DNA of 64,000 nucleotides from Salipiger bermudensis (GTDB lineage Bacteria; Pseudomonadota; Alphaproteobacteria; Rhodobacterales; Rhodobacteraceae). This document shows positions 7,922-16,869 of this stretch, piece by piece; position 1 is the first letter of the stretch; each line of letters starts with the position of its first letter. Made by a program: the position numbers and the translations under genes. Under the pieces are notes generated by a model, which was given only the letters and a program-made list of their open reading frames with translations, ran no database searches and had not been told where the DNA came from. The stretch spans positions 142,056 to 206,055 of the forward strand of contig NZ_JAHVIA010000009.1 of the NCBI RefSeq assembly GCF_019801965.1, in the 5' to 3' direction.

Positions 7922-8857
7922 TCAGTAGGGGCTGTCTTCGAAGTAGAAGTCGTCAGCGTTCTCGGGCGTGATCAGCTCGGAGGCGATGATGAACTCGCCG
8001 CTCATCGGGGCCGCGCCGGTGATGCCCACGGCGGTCATCTCGATGGCGGTGGAGATCATCGAGGGCGGGTAGGTCACGTTGACCGGCACCGTCTTGTCGC
8101 CGTTGCGGATGCGGTCGACCATCTCCTTCATGCCGGCGCCGCCGACCACGATCATCTCGTCGGTGCGACCGGCCTGCTCGATGGCGGCCAGCGCGCCCAC
8201 GGCCATGTCGTCATCCGCCGCCCAGACCGCGTCGATCTCAGGGAAGCGCGACAGCCAGTCCTGCATCAGGGTGAAGGCGGTGTCGCGGTTCCAGTTGCCA
8301 TGATCCATCGCCAGCACCTCGACGCCGGAGCCCTCGATCGCCGCCTCGAAGCCCTCGACGCGCTCGTTGTCGACGGTGGAGGGGATACCGCGCATCACCA
8401 CGACCTTGCCGCCATCGTCGAGCGCATCGGCGAAATACTGGCCGGCGGTGCGGCCGAAGCTGTCGTTGTCACCGGCGACGTAGAGCGTCTCGATGCCGTC
8501 CACGGCCAGGCCGCGGTCGACCACGGTGACCCAGGTGCCGCTCTCGGCGATGCGCTGGATCGGGCCGGTCAGCGGCTCGGATTCAAAGGGCAGCACGACC
8601 AGCGCATCGATGCCGCGGGTGGCCACCATGTCCTCGAGATCCGAGACCTGGGTGGCGGAATCCGGCGTCGTGGTCAGCACGAAGCTGTGCTCGGGATAGA
8701 CCTCCTGCAGGCGTTCGACGGTGCGCTCGGCGTGGTAGTTGAGCGCGCCGGCCCAGCCGTGGGTCGCCGCCGGGATCGAGATCCCGATGGTCTCGGCCTG
8801 CGCGGTGCAGGCCAGTGCGCCAATCAGCGCGGTGGTTGCGAAAAAGGTCTTCGTCAT
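7922..8857 (-). CDS. Sugar ABC transporter substrate-binding protein, RbsB-like (cluster 3)
   Basis: A 311-residue periplasmic binding protein of the ribose/galactose type (Peripla_BP_4). The signal peptide is MTKTFFATTALIGALACTAQA. The mature chain starts IGISIPAATHGWAGALNYHA, and the hinge region shows VWAADDDMAVGALAAIEQAG, as in RbsB. It is the last gene of the minus-strand operon, after the permease (48 bases apart), and is followed by a terminator hairpin. Putting the binding protein last is unusual; most ribose-type operons place it first. Substrate unknown; the Gfo/Idh and TIM-barrel enzymes in the operon suggest a sugar or cyclitol. Confidence 0.9.
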   Translation of the reverse strand: MTKTFFATTALIGALACTAQAETIGISIPAATHGWAGALNYHAERTVERLQEVYPEHSFVLTTTPDSATQVSDLEDMVATRGIDALVVLPFESEPLTGPIQRIAESGTWVTVVDRGLAVDGIETLYVAGDNDSFGRTAGQYFADALDDGGKVVVMRGIPSTVDNERVEGFEAAIEGSGVEVLAMDHGNWNRDTAFTLMQDWLSRFPEIDAVWAADDDMAVGALAAIEQAGRTDEMIVVGGAGMKEMVDRIRNGDKTVPVNVTYPPSMISTAIEMTAVGITGAAPMSGEFIIASELITPENADDFYFEDSPY

Positions 8858-8905
8858 CTGGTGGTACCTCCCATGGAAAAGACGACGTTGCAGTCAGGCG
8901 GTCTC

Positions 8906-9913
8906 TCAGCGGTCGCTGGCGCTCTTGCGCTGCATGACCACCGCGAGGATGATGACAGCCCCCTGGATCGCTCCGTTCAGGTAGGGGCTCACGAAATCGG
9001 TGAGGTTGAGGATGTTGCCGATCAGGCTGAGGATCAGGACGCCGACCACGGTGCCCCAGACCCGGCCGAAGCCACCCTTGAGCAGGGTGCCGCCGATGAT
9101 CACCGCGGCGATCGCCTCGAGCTCCCAGAGCAGGCCGGTGGAGGCCGAGGCCGAGCCGAGGCGCGGCACGTACATCACCACCGCGAAGCCCACCAGCAGC
9201 CCGAGCAGCGCATAGGTGGCGAGCCGGACCTTCAGTACCGCGATCGAGGAATAGCGCGCGACGCGCTCGTTGGAGCCGATGGCGGCGCAATGGCGGCCGA
9301 AGGCGGTGTGGCGCATGACGATCTCGCCGATGATCGCCACCACGGCGAAGGCGATGATCGGCCAGCTGATGCCGGCGATGCCGCCGTAATAGACCGGGCG
9401 GTAGAGCTCGCGCATCTCGAAGCCGAGGCTCAGCGTGCCGCCATCGGCCAGCCAGGTGATCAGCGAGCGGTAGATGCCCATTGTCCCGAGCGTCACGATG
9501 AAGGCCTCGATGCCGACCCGTGTGATCAGCACGCCGTTGATGATCCCGGCGATCAGCCCGGCACCGAGCGCCAGAGCGATGCCCAGCAGGATCACCGGAA
9601 GGCTGACGCCCATGTTCTCGGTCAGGGTGTTCATGGTCAGGATCATCAGCCCCGCCACGAAGGCCGCCATAGAGCCGACCGACAGATCGAGCCCGCCGGC
9701 GGTGATCACGAAGGTCATGCCGACCGCGATGATGCCGATGAAGGCCGAGCGCGCCAGCACGTTGGTGATGTTGGCGTAGCTCAGGAAGTTGGAGTTGAGC
9801 GCCATGCCGATCAGGATCAGCGCGATGAGCGCAACGACGGGGCCGATCACCTGGAGGTCGATCTTGCGGCCCGCGCCCTGCGAAGTGGATTTCGATGCCG
9901 TGGCCATGGTCAT
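8906..9913 (-). CDS. Sugar ABC transporter permease, RbsC-like (cluster 3)
   Basis: A 335-residue inner-membrane permease of the BPD_transp_2 family, with eight to ten hydrophobic helices. Typical segments are [26 protein letters not shown] near residue 75 and LEAIAAVIIGGTLLKGG near residue 270. It forms a homodimer with the ATPase encoded upstream and receives substrate from the binding protein encoded downstream. Its ATG at 9913 overlaps the ATPase stop as ATGA. A second ATG two codons later is possible. Confidence 0.92.
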   Translation of the reverse strand: MTMATASKSTSQGAGRKIDLQVIGPVVALIALILIGMALNSNFLSYANITNVLARSAFIGIIAVGMTFVITAGGLDLSVGSMAAFVAGLMILTMNTLTENMGVSLPVILLGIALALGAGLIAGIINGVLITRVGIEAFIVTLGTMGIYRSLITWLADGGTLSLGFEMRELYRPVYYGGIAGISWPIIAFAVVAIIGEIVMRHTAFGRHCAAIGSNERVARYSSIAVLKVRLATYALLGLLVGFAVVMYVPRLGSASASTGLLWELEAIAAVIIGGTLLKGGFGRVWGTVVGVLILSLIGNILNLTDFVSPYLNGAIQGAVIILAVVMQRKSASDR

Positions 9914-11415
9914 GCTACCGCCTCTGTACTGGTCTCCCCGAGGCCCATCGCCAGCCGGACGATGGCCCCCTCGTTCACGTCGTCTCCCTGCAACTCGCCG
10001 ACCACGCGCCCGTCATGCATGACCAGTGCCCGCGAGACGATGCCGATCAGCTCGGGCATCTCGGAGGAGATCATGATGATGGCGTGGCCCTCGGCGGCGA
10101 GCCGCGAGATCAGGCCGTAGATCTGCTGCTTGGTGCCGATGTCGATGCCGCGGGTCGGCTCGTCGATCAGGATCACCTGCGGTTTGCTGAGCAGCGTCTT
10201 GGCCAGCAGAAGCTTCTGCTGGTTGCCGCCCGAGAGGTTGCCCACCGGCATGCCGCGCTCGGGAATGCGGATGGCAAACTCCTCGATGGCGCGGTCGAGC
10301 GCGGCCTCCTCGGCCTTGCGGTCGATCAGCAGCTTGCCGAAGCGGTCGAGCAGCGCCAGCGTCAGGTTCTCGCGCGCGCCCTTGTCGAGCAGCAGCCCGG
10401 CGTTCTTGCGGTCCTCGGTGAGATAGACCAGCCCGCGCTCCATCGCGGTGCGGACCTCGCCCGCAGGCAGCGGCTCGCCCATCAGGCGCACCTGCCCGGT
10501 GCGCGGGCGTAGCCCGGCGATGGCCTCGGCCAGCTCGGTGCGGCCAGAGCCCACCAGCCCGCCGATGCCCAGCACCTCGCCGCGGCGCAGGGTGAGGCTG
10601 GCATTCTCGATGATGCCCGGCACCGAGAGCCCCTCGACCTCGAGCATGACCTCGTCCTGCGGCACCGCCTTGGCCGGATAGAGATCCGAGAGCTCGCGGC
10701 CCACCATGGCGGCGGCCATCTCGTCCTCGGTGATATCGGCGACCATTTCAGAGCGCACCATGGCGCCGTCGCGGAGCACCGTGACCCGGTCGCAGACGCG
10801 CTTGACCTCGGAGAGCTTGTGCGAGGTGTAGAGGATCGCCACGCCCTCGTCGCGCAGGCGCTCGATCTGGCGGAACAGGATCTCGCAGTCCCGCTCGGTC
10901 AGGACGGCGGTGGGCTCGTCCATGACCAGCACCCGCAGGTCGCGCGAGAGCGCTTTGGCGATCTCGACCATCTGCTTCGACGGCACAGAGATCCGCGACA
11001 CCTGCGCCGACGGGTCGATATTGCATTCGAGCCGGTCGAGCAGCTCGCTGGTGCGGGCGCGCATGGCCTTGTGATCGAGGCGCCAGCCGCGCTTCAGCTC
11101 GCGCCCGAGAAAGACGTTCTGATCGACGCCGAGATGCTCTGCGAGGTTGAACTCCTGGTGGATCATCACGATCCCCAGCGCCTCGGCATCGTCGGAGCTC
11201 TGGAAGCGGATCGGTTTGCCCTGCCACAGCGTCTCGCCGGCGGTGGCGTCGTAATAGCCCGCGATGATCTTCATCGTGGTCGACTTGCCGGCGCCGTTCT
11301 CGCCGATCAGGGCGTGGATCTCGCCGGGCCGAAGCTCGAAATCCACCCCGTGCAGGACCTGGACCGGCCCGAAGGACTTGTCGACGCCGCGCAGTGCAAG
11401 GATCGGGTCAGCCAT
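9910..11415 (-). CDS. Sugar ABC transporter ATP-binding protein, RbsA-like (cluster 3)
   Basis: A 501-residue double ATPase. The first cassette has Walker [10 protein letters not shown] near residue 40 and Walker B LRVLVMDEPTAVLT; the second has the degenerate [10 protein letters not shown] typical of RbsA second halves, signature [10 protein letters not shown] and Walker [13 protein letters not shown]. The start at 11415 (MADPILALRGVDKSFG) follows family alignment and overlaps the end of the Gfo/Idh gene by 8 bases; the open frame upstream to 11814 is antisense-type read-through of the neighbour. It energises the ribose-type importer of this operon. Confidence 0.93.
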   Translation of the reverse strand: MADPILALRGVDKSFGPVQVLHGVDFELRPGEIHALIGENGAGKSTTMKIIAGYYDATAGETLWQGKPIRFQSSDDAEALGIVMIHQEFNLAEHLGVDQNVFLGRELKRGWRLDHKAMRARTSELLDRLECNIDPSAQVSRISVPSKQMVEIAKALSRDLRVLVMDEPTAVLTERDCEILFRQIERLRDEGVAILYTSHKLSEVKRVCDRVTVLRDGAMVRSEMVADITEDEMAAAMVGRELSDLYPAKAVPQDEVMLEVEGLSVPGIIENASLTLRRGEVLGIGGLVGSGRTELAEAIAGLRPRTGQVRLMGEPLPAGEVRTAMERGLVYLTEDRKNAGLLLDKGARENLTLALLDRFGKLLIDRKAEEAALDRAIEEFAIRIPERGMPVGNLSGGNQQKLLLAKTLLSKPQVILIDEPTRGIDIGTKQQIYGLISRLAAEGHAIIMISSEMPELIGIVSRALVMHDGRVVGELQGDDVNEGAIVRLAMGLGETSTEAVA

Positions 11416-12532
11416 GGCGCAGCTCCACCCAGGCGCTGTCGGCTGCCGCCGAGCGGATGCAGGCGTCGATGAACTCGAGCCCCTCGACACCGTCGCGGAT
11501 GCCGGGCAGCAGGGTCTGCTGCGGCGCGCCCGCCTGATGCGCGCGGATCGCGTCGGCGGCCTCGGCGTAGATATTGGCGAAGCCCTCGAGATAGCCCTCG
11601 GGATGGCCCGGCGGAACACGGCTTCCTGCCATGGTCTCGGCACCGCGGCGCAGCTTCTGCGCAGGCTCTCCGAGCTTGGTGAACCACAGCGTTTCGGGTG
11701 TCTCGTGGGCCCATTCGAGCCCGGCCTCTTCGCCGTAGATCCGCAGCTTGAGGCCGTTCTCTGTGCCCGGTGCCACCTGGCTGCACCAGAGCGCGCCCTT
11801 GGCGCCGGAGGCATAGCGCATCATGATCTGGGCGTTGTCGTCGACCGCGCGGCCGGGGACGAAGCTGGTCAGGTCCGCCGCCAGCCGCTCCGGCGCCATG
11901 CCGCTGACGAAGCGGGCGAGCTGGAAGGCGTGGGTGCCGATATCGCCGATCGAACCGCCGGCACCGGCCTTCTTCGGATCGCCGCGCCACGCCGCCTGCT
12001 TGCTGTCGCTGGGCTTGGCCAGCCAGTCCTGCGCGTATTCCACCTGCACCAGCCGGATCGGCCCGAGATCGCCGCGCGCCACCATCTCGCGCGCCAGCCG
12101 CAGCTGCGGATAGGCCGAGTAGTTGTGCGTCAGCACGAAGAGCGCGCGGGCCTCTTCGGCGATCCGCGCCAGCGCGCGGGCGTCTTCGAGGGTCGAGGTC
12201 ATCGGCTTGTCGCAGATCACGTGGATGCCGGCCTCGAGAAACGCCTTGGCGGCAGGGAAGTGCACGTGGTTGGGCGTGCAGATCGACACCGCCTCGATGC
12301 CGTCGGGGCGGGCGGCTTCCTCGCGCGCCATGACGGCGAAGTCGTCATAGGTCCGCTCCGGCGCGATGCCGATCTCGGCGGCGCTCTCGGCATTGCGTTC
12401 GGGCGTGGTCGACAGCGCGCCGGCGATCAGTGCGAAGCGGTTGTCGAGCCGCGCCGCAATGCGGTGAACGTTGCCGATCATCGCGCCCTTGCCGCCGCCG
12501 ACCATGCCAAGCCTGATGGGGGTGTGGGTCAT
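11408..12532 (-). CDS. Gfo/Idh/MocA family oxidoreductase
   Basis: A 374-residue NAD(P)-dependent dehydrogenase. The N-terminal Rossmann fold starts IRLGMVGGGKGAMIGNVHR. EAGIHVICDKPMTSTLEDA carries the family EKP-type motif (here CDKP, with the catalytic Lys kept), and GGSIGDIGTHAFQLARFV holds the D-x-x-x-H active-site pair. Members oxidise sugars, inositols or glycosides at a ring hydroxyl, often C3. It starts 4 bases after the TIM-barrel gene and overlaps the ATPase gene. The pairing with a TIM-barrel epimerase is seen in inositol and 3-keto-glycoside routes; substrate unproven. Confidence 0.9.
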   Translation of the reverse strand: MTHTPIRLGMVGGGKGAMIGNVHRIAARLDNRFALIAGALSTTPERNAESAAEIGIAPERTYDDFAVMAREEAARPDGIEAVSICTPNHVHFPAAKAFLEAGIHVICDKPMTSTLEDARALARIAEEARALFVLTHNYSAYPQLRLAREMVARGDLGPIRLVQVEYAQDWLAKPSDSKQAAWRGDPKKAGAGGSIGDIGTHAFQLARFVSGMAPERLAADLTSFVPGRAVDDNAQIMMRYASGAKGALWCSQVAPGTENGLKLRIYGEEAGLEWAHETPETLWFTKLGEPAQKLRRGAETMAGSRVPPGHPEGYLEGFANIYAEAADAIRAHQAGAPQQTLLPGIRDGVEGLEFIDACIRSAAADSAWVELRHG

Positions 12533-12536
12533 TCTG

Positions 12537-13595
12537 TCAGCCCTCCAGCCCGAGCATCCGCAGGTTGGCGGCGTGATCGGTGCCCGCCGCCGCGAAATCG
12601 TCAAACGCGTGCTCGGTGACGCGGATGATGTGATCCTTGACGAACTGCGCGCCTTCGCGGGCGCCGTCCTCGGGGTGCTTGAGGGCGCATTCCCACTCGA
12701 CCACCGCCCAGCCGTCGAAATCCATCGCCGCGAGCTTGGCGAAGATCGCCTTGAAATCGACCTGCCCGTCGCCGGGGCTGCGGAAACGGCCCGCCCGGTC
12801 AACCCAGGACTGGAAGCCGCCATAGACGCCCTGCCGCCCGGTGGGGCGGAACTCCGCATCCTTGACGTGGAACATGCCGATGCGCTCGGCGTAGATGTCG
12901 AGATGCGCGATGTAGTCGAGCTGCTGCAGGATGTAGTGGCTCGGATCGTAGAGCATCATCGCCGCCGGGTGCTGGTCGACCCGGTCGAGGAACATCTCGA
13001 AGCTGGCGCCGTCATGCAGGTCTTCGCCGGGGTGGATCTCGTAGCAGATCTTCACACCCTTCTCGGCGGCGTGATCGAGGATCGGGCGCCAGCGCCTCGC
13101 GAGCTCGTCGAAGGCCGCTTCCACCAGCCCCGCGGGGCGCTGCGGCCACGGGTAGAGATAGGGCCAGGCCAGCGCGCCCGAGAACGCCGCCATGCGGTCG
13201 ATGCCGAGATTGGCCGAGGCGTCGATGGTCTTGAGCACCTGCTCGACCGCCCATTCCTGCCGCGCCTTGGGATTGCCGTGCAGCGCCGCCGGGGCGAAGC
13301 CGTCGAAGGCTTCGTCATAGGCGGGATGGACCGCGACGAGCTGGCCCTGGATATGGGCCGAGAGCTCGCTGATCGTGACGCCGTTGGCGGTCGCCGTGCC
13401 GGCGAGCTCCTGGCAGTAGTCGCGCGAGGTGGCGGCGAGATCGAGATCCATCAGCCCGGCCTCGCCGGTCGGCACCTGCACCCCGAGGTAGCCGCAGCCG
13501 GCGGCCCACTTGGTGATGTTGTCGAAATTGTCGAACGGCGCATCGCTGCCAACGAATTGCGCAAGAAACAGGCCGGGGCCTTTCAATGTCCGCAT
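12537..13595 (-). CDS. Sugar phosphate isomerase/epimerase-type TIM-barrel protein (xylose isomerase-like, AP endonuclease family 2)
   Basis: A 352-residue TIM barrel. Metal-ligand segments are visible at ICYEIHPGED (Glu, His), MMLYDPSHYILQQLD (Asp, His), FHVKDAEFRPTG (His-x-x-Asp) and AVVEWECALKHPEDGA near the C terminus (Glu). Such enzymes isomerise, epimerise or cleave keto-sugars using a divalent metal. It is the first gene of the operon after the LacI operator region and precedes the Gfo/Idh dehydrogenase, so it probably acts on that enzyme's keto product. Sequence does not distinguish isomerase from epimerase or lyase. Confidence 0.85.
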   Translation of the reverse strand: MRTLKGPGLFLAQFVGSDAPFDNFDNITKWAAGCGYLGVQVPTGEAGLMDLDLAATSRDYCQELAGTATANGVTISELSAHIQGQLVAVHPAYDEAFDGFAPAALHGNPKARQEWAVEQVLKTIDASANLGIDRMAAFSGALAWPYLYPWPQRPAGLVEAAFDELARRWRPILDHAAEKGVKICYEIHPGEDLHDGASFEMFLDRVDQHPAAMMLYDPSHYILQQLDYIAHLDIYAERIGMFHVKDAEFRPTGRQGVYGGFQSWVDRAGRFRSPGDGQVDFKAIFAKLAAMDFDGWAVVEWECALKHPEDGAREGAQFVKDHIIRVTEHAFDDFAAAGTDHAANLRMLGLEG

Positions 13596-13622
13596 GTGCC
13601 CTCCCAGGTCGCCGATTGTCGA

Positions 13623-13668
13623 TGTAATCGGTTACATGCATTGCTGACACACTCTGAAAAGGTTTTCA
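13623..13668. promoter_or_regulatory. LacI-type operator candidates in divergent promoter
   Basis: Two palindromes lie between the divergent start codons. TGTAATCGGTTACA (13623-13636) has a central CG pair as in LacI/PurR-family operators, and TGAAAAGGTTTTCA (13655-13668) has perfect 6-base arms. Their centres are 32 bases apart, about three helical turns. They probably bind the LacI protein encoded just to the right and control both it and the sugar operon. Confidence 0.6.
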
Positions 13669-13717
13669 ATACCGTTTCAAAGTCGTATTGTCGCATCTGA
13701 ATGAGAGGAGAGATGCG

Positions 13718-14734
13718 TTGAAAGATCCCGATCAGGCCCCGCGCATCCACGACGTCGCCAAGCTGGCCGGGGTGTCGGTGGCGACCGTCAGCCGCGTGTT
13801 GTCGAACCCGTCGATCGTTGCCGAGCGCACCCGCCTGGCGGTCGAAAAGGCCGTCGCGGAAACCGGTTACACGGTCAACGTCATGGCGCGGAACCTGCGC
13901 CAGCAGCAGGTCGGCGGGGTGCTGGCCCTGGTGCCGAACCTCGCCAACCCGTTCTTCTCGGCGATCCTTGCAGGCATCGCTGACGCGCTGCGCGAGGAGG
14001 GGCTGAGCCTGCTGGTGCTCGACACCCGTCGCGCTGATACCGGCTCCGCCACCGGGGGAATTCGCTCCTACCTGACGCGCTCGCGCGCCGACGGGCTGAT
14101 CGTGCTCGACGGCAGCCTCGACCCGGAGCTGTTCAGCCAGCCCTCCTGCCCGCCGGTGGTGCAGGCCTGCGAGTGGATCGACGGGCTGGCCGGGCCGCGG
14201 GTGCTGGCCGACAACGAGGCCGGAGCGCGGCTCGCGGTCGAGCATCTGCTCGGGCTCGGGCACCGCAGGATCATGCATGTGACCGGCCCAATGGAGAACA
14301 CCCTGTCGCAATCGCGCGCCGCGGGCGTGGCGCAGGCGCTCGAACCCCTGGGGCTTGCGCCGGTGGCGCGCATGGAGGGGGCCTTCACCCTGGCCTCGGG
14401 CCACGCGGCGGCGGCGGCGCTGATGGCCGAGCTGGAGCGGCCGACCGCGGTGTTCTGCGACAATGACGAGATGGCGATCGGCCTGATGGCCGGCCTGCAG
14501 GCGCGCGGGCTGCGGGTGCCCGACGACATCTCGATCGTTGGCTTCGACAATATCGAGATCGCCGCCTATGCCAACGTGCCGCTGACCACGATCCGCCAGA
14601 AGCGGGCACATCTGGGACGCAGCGCCGCCGAGATGCTGCTGAAGCACCGCGCCGCGCCGAAGCTTCAGGAAGAGCTGATCCTGCCGGTCGAGCTGGTGAT
14701 CCGGCAGAGCACGGCGCCCTTGCCGCCGGCCTGA
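13718..14734 (+). CDS. LacI family transcriptional regulator
   Basis: A 338-residue repressor-type protein. The N-terminal helix-turn-helix IHDVAKLAGVSVATVSRVLS is the LacI signature; the hinge and periplasmic-binding-like effector domain follow (GGVLALVPNLANPFFSAIL, later DISIVGFDNIEIAAYANVPLTT). I place the start at TTG 13718 because GAGGAGAG lies about 8 bases upstream and the product then begins MKDPDQAPRIHD, close to the family norm; the frame opens ten codons earlier at another TTG. It is divergent from the TIM-barrel/Gfo-Idh/ABC operon and probably controls it with a sugar inducer. Confidence 0.9.
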   Translation: MKDPDQAPRIHDVAKLAGVSVATVSRVLSNPSIVAERTRLAVEKAVAETGYTVNVMARNLRQQQVGGVLALVPNLANPFFSAILAGIADALREEGLSLLVLDTRRADTGSATGGIRSYLTRSRADGLIVLDGSLDPELFSQPSCPPVVQACEWIDGLAGPRVLADNEAGARLAVEHLLGLGHRRIMHVTGPMENTLSQSRAAGVAQALEPLGLAPVARMEGAFTLASGHAAAAALMAELERPTAVFCDNDEMAIGLMAGLQARGLRVPDDISIVGFDNIEIAAYANVPLTTIRQKRAHLGRSAAEMLLKHRAAPKLQEELILPVELVIRQSTAPLPPA

Positions 14735-15201
14735 TCGCCGGGGGCGGCCTGTCCTCGGGCGCGAGGCGGGCCGGGAGGAGGCTGCGCAGCCACCGCACGC
14801 GCGCGTCGCGGCAGGCGGTGCTGCTGCGTTGTAATCGCACTGGCGCCGCAAAGCAGACGTGTCAGCACGTTTCGCACTGGTCGCGAAGCCCGATCGGGCA
14901 GGGCGTCAGGCCTATGCTGACGGACCTTCCGAGCCCCCAGCTTACGAGACGGCCGTCGATCGCCGTGCCCTGGAGGGCGTCCGAATCGGCTGCGCTGCGC
15001 TTCGCGGAGTTCGGCGTGAGCGTCAGCATATCCTGGCGTTCGGGCGGTTCCCGACAGGAGGCCGATACTATTTTTCCGCCGTAGCGCCAAATGCAGGCCG
15101 AGTTACAGGTTTTGATTTACTTCGCCTTTCGGCGCGCACAGCACAGAGGCCGGGCCAAGGGAGGTCTGCAGAGGAACGGTCATCCGATGGAGGAGCAAGA
15201 G
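14735..15201. other. Non-coding gap between LacI gene and dehydrogenase operon
   Basis: These 467 bases hold no gene I can support. Short open frames on both strands show no recognisable domain. A small hairpin (CGTCAG 14904-14909 with CTGACG 14917-14922) and, from about 15065, an AT-richer stretch (ATACTATTTTTCCG, then TTTTGATTTACTT) probably mark the promoter region of the xylitol dehydrogenase gene. Confidence 0.5.
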
Positions 15202-16239
15202 ATGAAGGCGCTGGTTCTGGAAGAGAAGGGCAAGCTTGCCCTGCGCGAGTTCGACATTCCCGGTGAGCTGGGGCCGCGTGACGTGCGCATCAAGACGCAC
15301 ACGGTCGGCATCTGCGGCTCTGACGTGCATTATTACACGCACGGGAAGATCGGCCATTTCGTCGTGAACGAACCGATGGTTCTCGGCCACGAGGCGTCGG
15401 GGGTCGTGATCGAGTGCGGCGCCAAGGTGACCGATCTCAATCCCGGCGACCGGGTCTGCATGGAACCGGGCATTCCCGACCCCGAGAGCCGGGCCAGCAA
15501 GCTGGGCATTTACAACGTCGATCCGGCGGTGCGCTTCTGGGCGACGCCGCCGGTGCATGGCTGCCTCACGCCGGAGGTCATTCATCCCGCCGCCTTTACC
15601 TACAAGTTGCCGGACAATGTGAGCTTTGCCGAGGGCGCCATGGTCGAGCCCTTCGCCATCGGCATGCAGGCCGCGCTGCGCGCCCGCATCCAGCCGGGCG
15701 ATATCGCCGTGGTCACGGGGGCGGGGCCGATCGGCATGATGGTGGCGCTTGCGGCGCTCGCCGGGGGCTGCGCCAAGGTGATCGTCGCGGATCTGGCCCA
15801 GCAGAAGCTCGACATCATCGCCGGATACGACGGGGTCGAGGTGGTCAATATCCGTGAGACGCCCGTCGCCGAAGCCGTGGCAGCGAGCACCGGCGGATGG
15901 GGCGCGGACGTGGTCTTCGAATGCTCCGGGGCCGCGCCTGCGGTTCTGGGGATGCACCAACTGGCGAGGCCCGGCGGCACGATCGTGCTGGTCGGCATGC
16001 CGGTTGATCCGGTTCCCGTCGACATCGTCGGCTTGCAGGCCAAGGAGTTGCGGGTCGAGACCGTGTTTCGCTATGCCAATGTCTATGACCGCGCCATTGC
16101 CCTCATGGCGTCGGGCAAGGTGGATCTCAAGCCGTTGATCTCGGCCAGCATCCCCTTTGCCGACAGCATTGCGGGGTTTGACCGCGCGGTCGAGGCGCGG
16201 GACACGGACGTGAAGCTTCAGATCGTGATGCCCGAGTAA
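15202..16239 (+). CDS. NAD-dependent xylitol/polyol dehydrogenase (zinc MDR family)
   Basis: A 345-residue medium-chain dehydrogenase like xylitol and sorbitol dehydrogenases, converting a polyol to a ketose (xylitol to D-xylulose is the likeliest). Catalytic zinc residues are in [10 protein letters not shown] and VLGHEASG, and NAD binding is in [13 protein letters not shown]. The usual structural-zinc cysteines are replaced by [17 protein letters not shown], as in many bacterial xylitol dehydrogenases. I chose ATG 15202 because GGAGGAG lies six bases upstream; an ATG five codons earlier is possible. Right behind it lies a decayed FGGY kinase that would have phosphorylated its ketose product. 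Confidence 0.85.
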   Translation: MKALVLEEKGKLALREFDIPGELGPRDVRIKTHTVGICGSDVHYYTHGKIGHFVVNEPMVLGHEASGVVIECGAKVTDLNPGDRVCMEPGIPDPESRASKLGIYNVDPAVRFWATPPVHGCLTPEVIHPAAFTYKLPDNVSFAEGAMVEPFAIGMQAALRARIQPGDIAVVTGAGPIGMMVALAALAGGCAKVIVADLAQQKLDIIAGYDGVEVVNIRETPVAEAVAASTGGWGADVVFECSGAAPAVLGMHQLARPGGTIVLVGMPVDPVPVDIVGLQAKELRVETVFRYANVYDRAIALMASGKVDLKPLISASIPFADSIAGFDRAVEARDTDVKLQIVMPE

Positions 16240-16618
16240 GCCGCGTCTCCCGGGATCGATCCCGGCACCACCGGCATCGAGGCGATGCCGGTGGACGACG
16301 GCTTTGCCGCCGCCATGGCGCTTGAGCCGCGTACCGCCTCGCACCCGCAGTCATGCTGCTCAGAACAGGACCTAACAGACCGGATTGCCGCCACCTGGGC
16401 GGTGCCGGACGCGCTTTGCGCGCGCCCCGGCGCGACGGCGTTCGGGCCCGCGCGACTCGCCGTGGCGGCAGCAAGGGTCGACAACGGGCAAGCCGTGTTT
16501 GCACAACCTGAAGTGGGCGGAGGCGCTCCTCCCCGATACCGATCTGGCCGCTTCATATGCGAAAAAGTATGATGCCTGGATGCGCGGATATACCGCTCTC
16601 AAACCGCCGGAATTCTGA
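16240..16618 (+). pseudogene. Internally deleted, frameshifted FGGY kinase (xylulokinase-like) remnant
   Basis: In the frame right after the dehydrogenase stop, translation gives IDPGTTGIEAMPVDDG, then SEQDLTDRIAATW: the N-terminal FGGY signature and the conserved W-SEQDP-type segment of xylulokinases. Around 16430 this joins directly to GATAFGPARLAVAA, which matches the far C-terminal GAALGAARLA motif, so some 350 codons are missing. A frame change near 16515 then leads to LPDTDLAASYAKKYDAWMRG and an ending TALKPPEF like xylulokinase C termini. The start codon is lost. The remnant lies where xylB would be expected after a xylitol dehydrogenase. Recognition is by eye. Confidence 0.75.
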
Positions 16619-16717
16619 GCGCTTCCGTGCGCTTGCGCCAATGAAGCCACGTATACATGGCCGATGATGCTGCGTTGCGGCGCCGTCATCTCCGCGCTGC
16701 AGCGTGTTCCCGCGGAT

Positions 16718-16754
16718 CTTTTTTGCACTCGCGGCGCGCAGCGCGTCAAAAAAG
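16718..16754. promoter_or_regulatory. Inverted repeat upstream of araC-type gene
   Basis: CTTTTTTG (16718-16725) and CAAAAAAG (16747-16754) are perfect inverted arms around 21 GC-rich bases, about 115 bases upstream of the AraC-family start. It could be a terminator of upstream transcription (A/T arms) or a regulator site. The region 16619-16869 otherwise shows nothing recognisable. Confidence 0.35.
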
Positions 16755-16869
16755 TATCGGTCAAAAACCCGATCTGAGGTAGAGCGCCACTTCGGCGCAG
16801 GGTAGCGTCAGGAAAAGCGGCACTTCCGGGTGGAGACGGGAGGGGGCACCGCACGGAGGAGAGACTGTC

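Noticed and set aside
13583..14851. A 422-codon minus-strand frame opposite the LacI gene
   Set aside because: Antisense shadow; the plus-strand LacI domains are unmistakable.
16268..16294. A perfect 12-base-pair hairpin right after the xylitol-type dehydrogenase, tempting as a terminator
   Set aside because: The same bases encode the FGGY N-terminal signature of the decayed kinase and no T-run follows, so the symmetry is more likely a coding coincidence.
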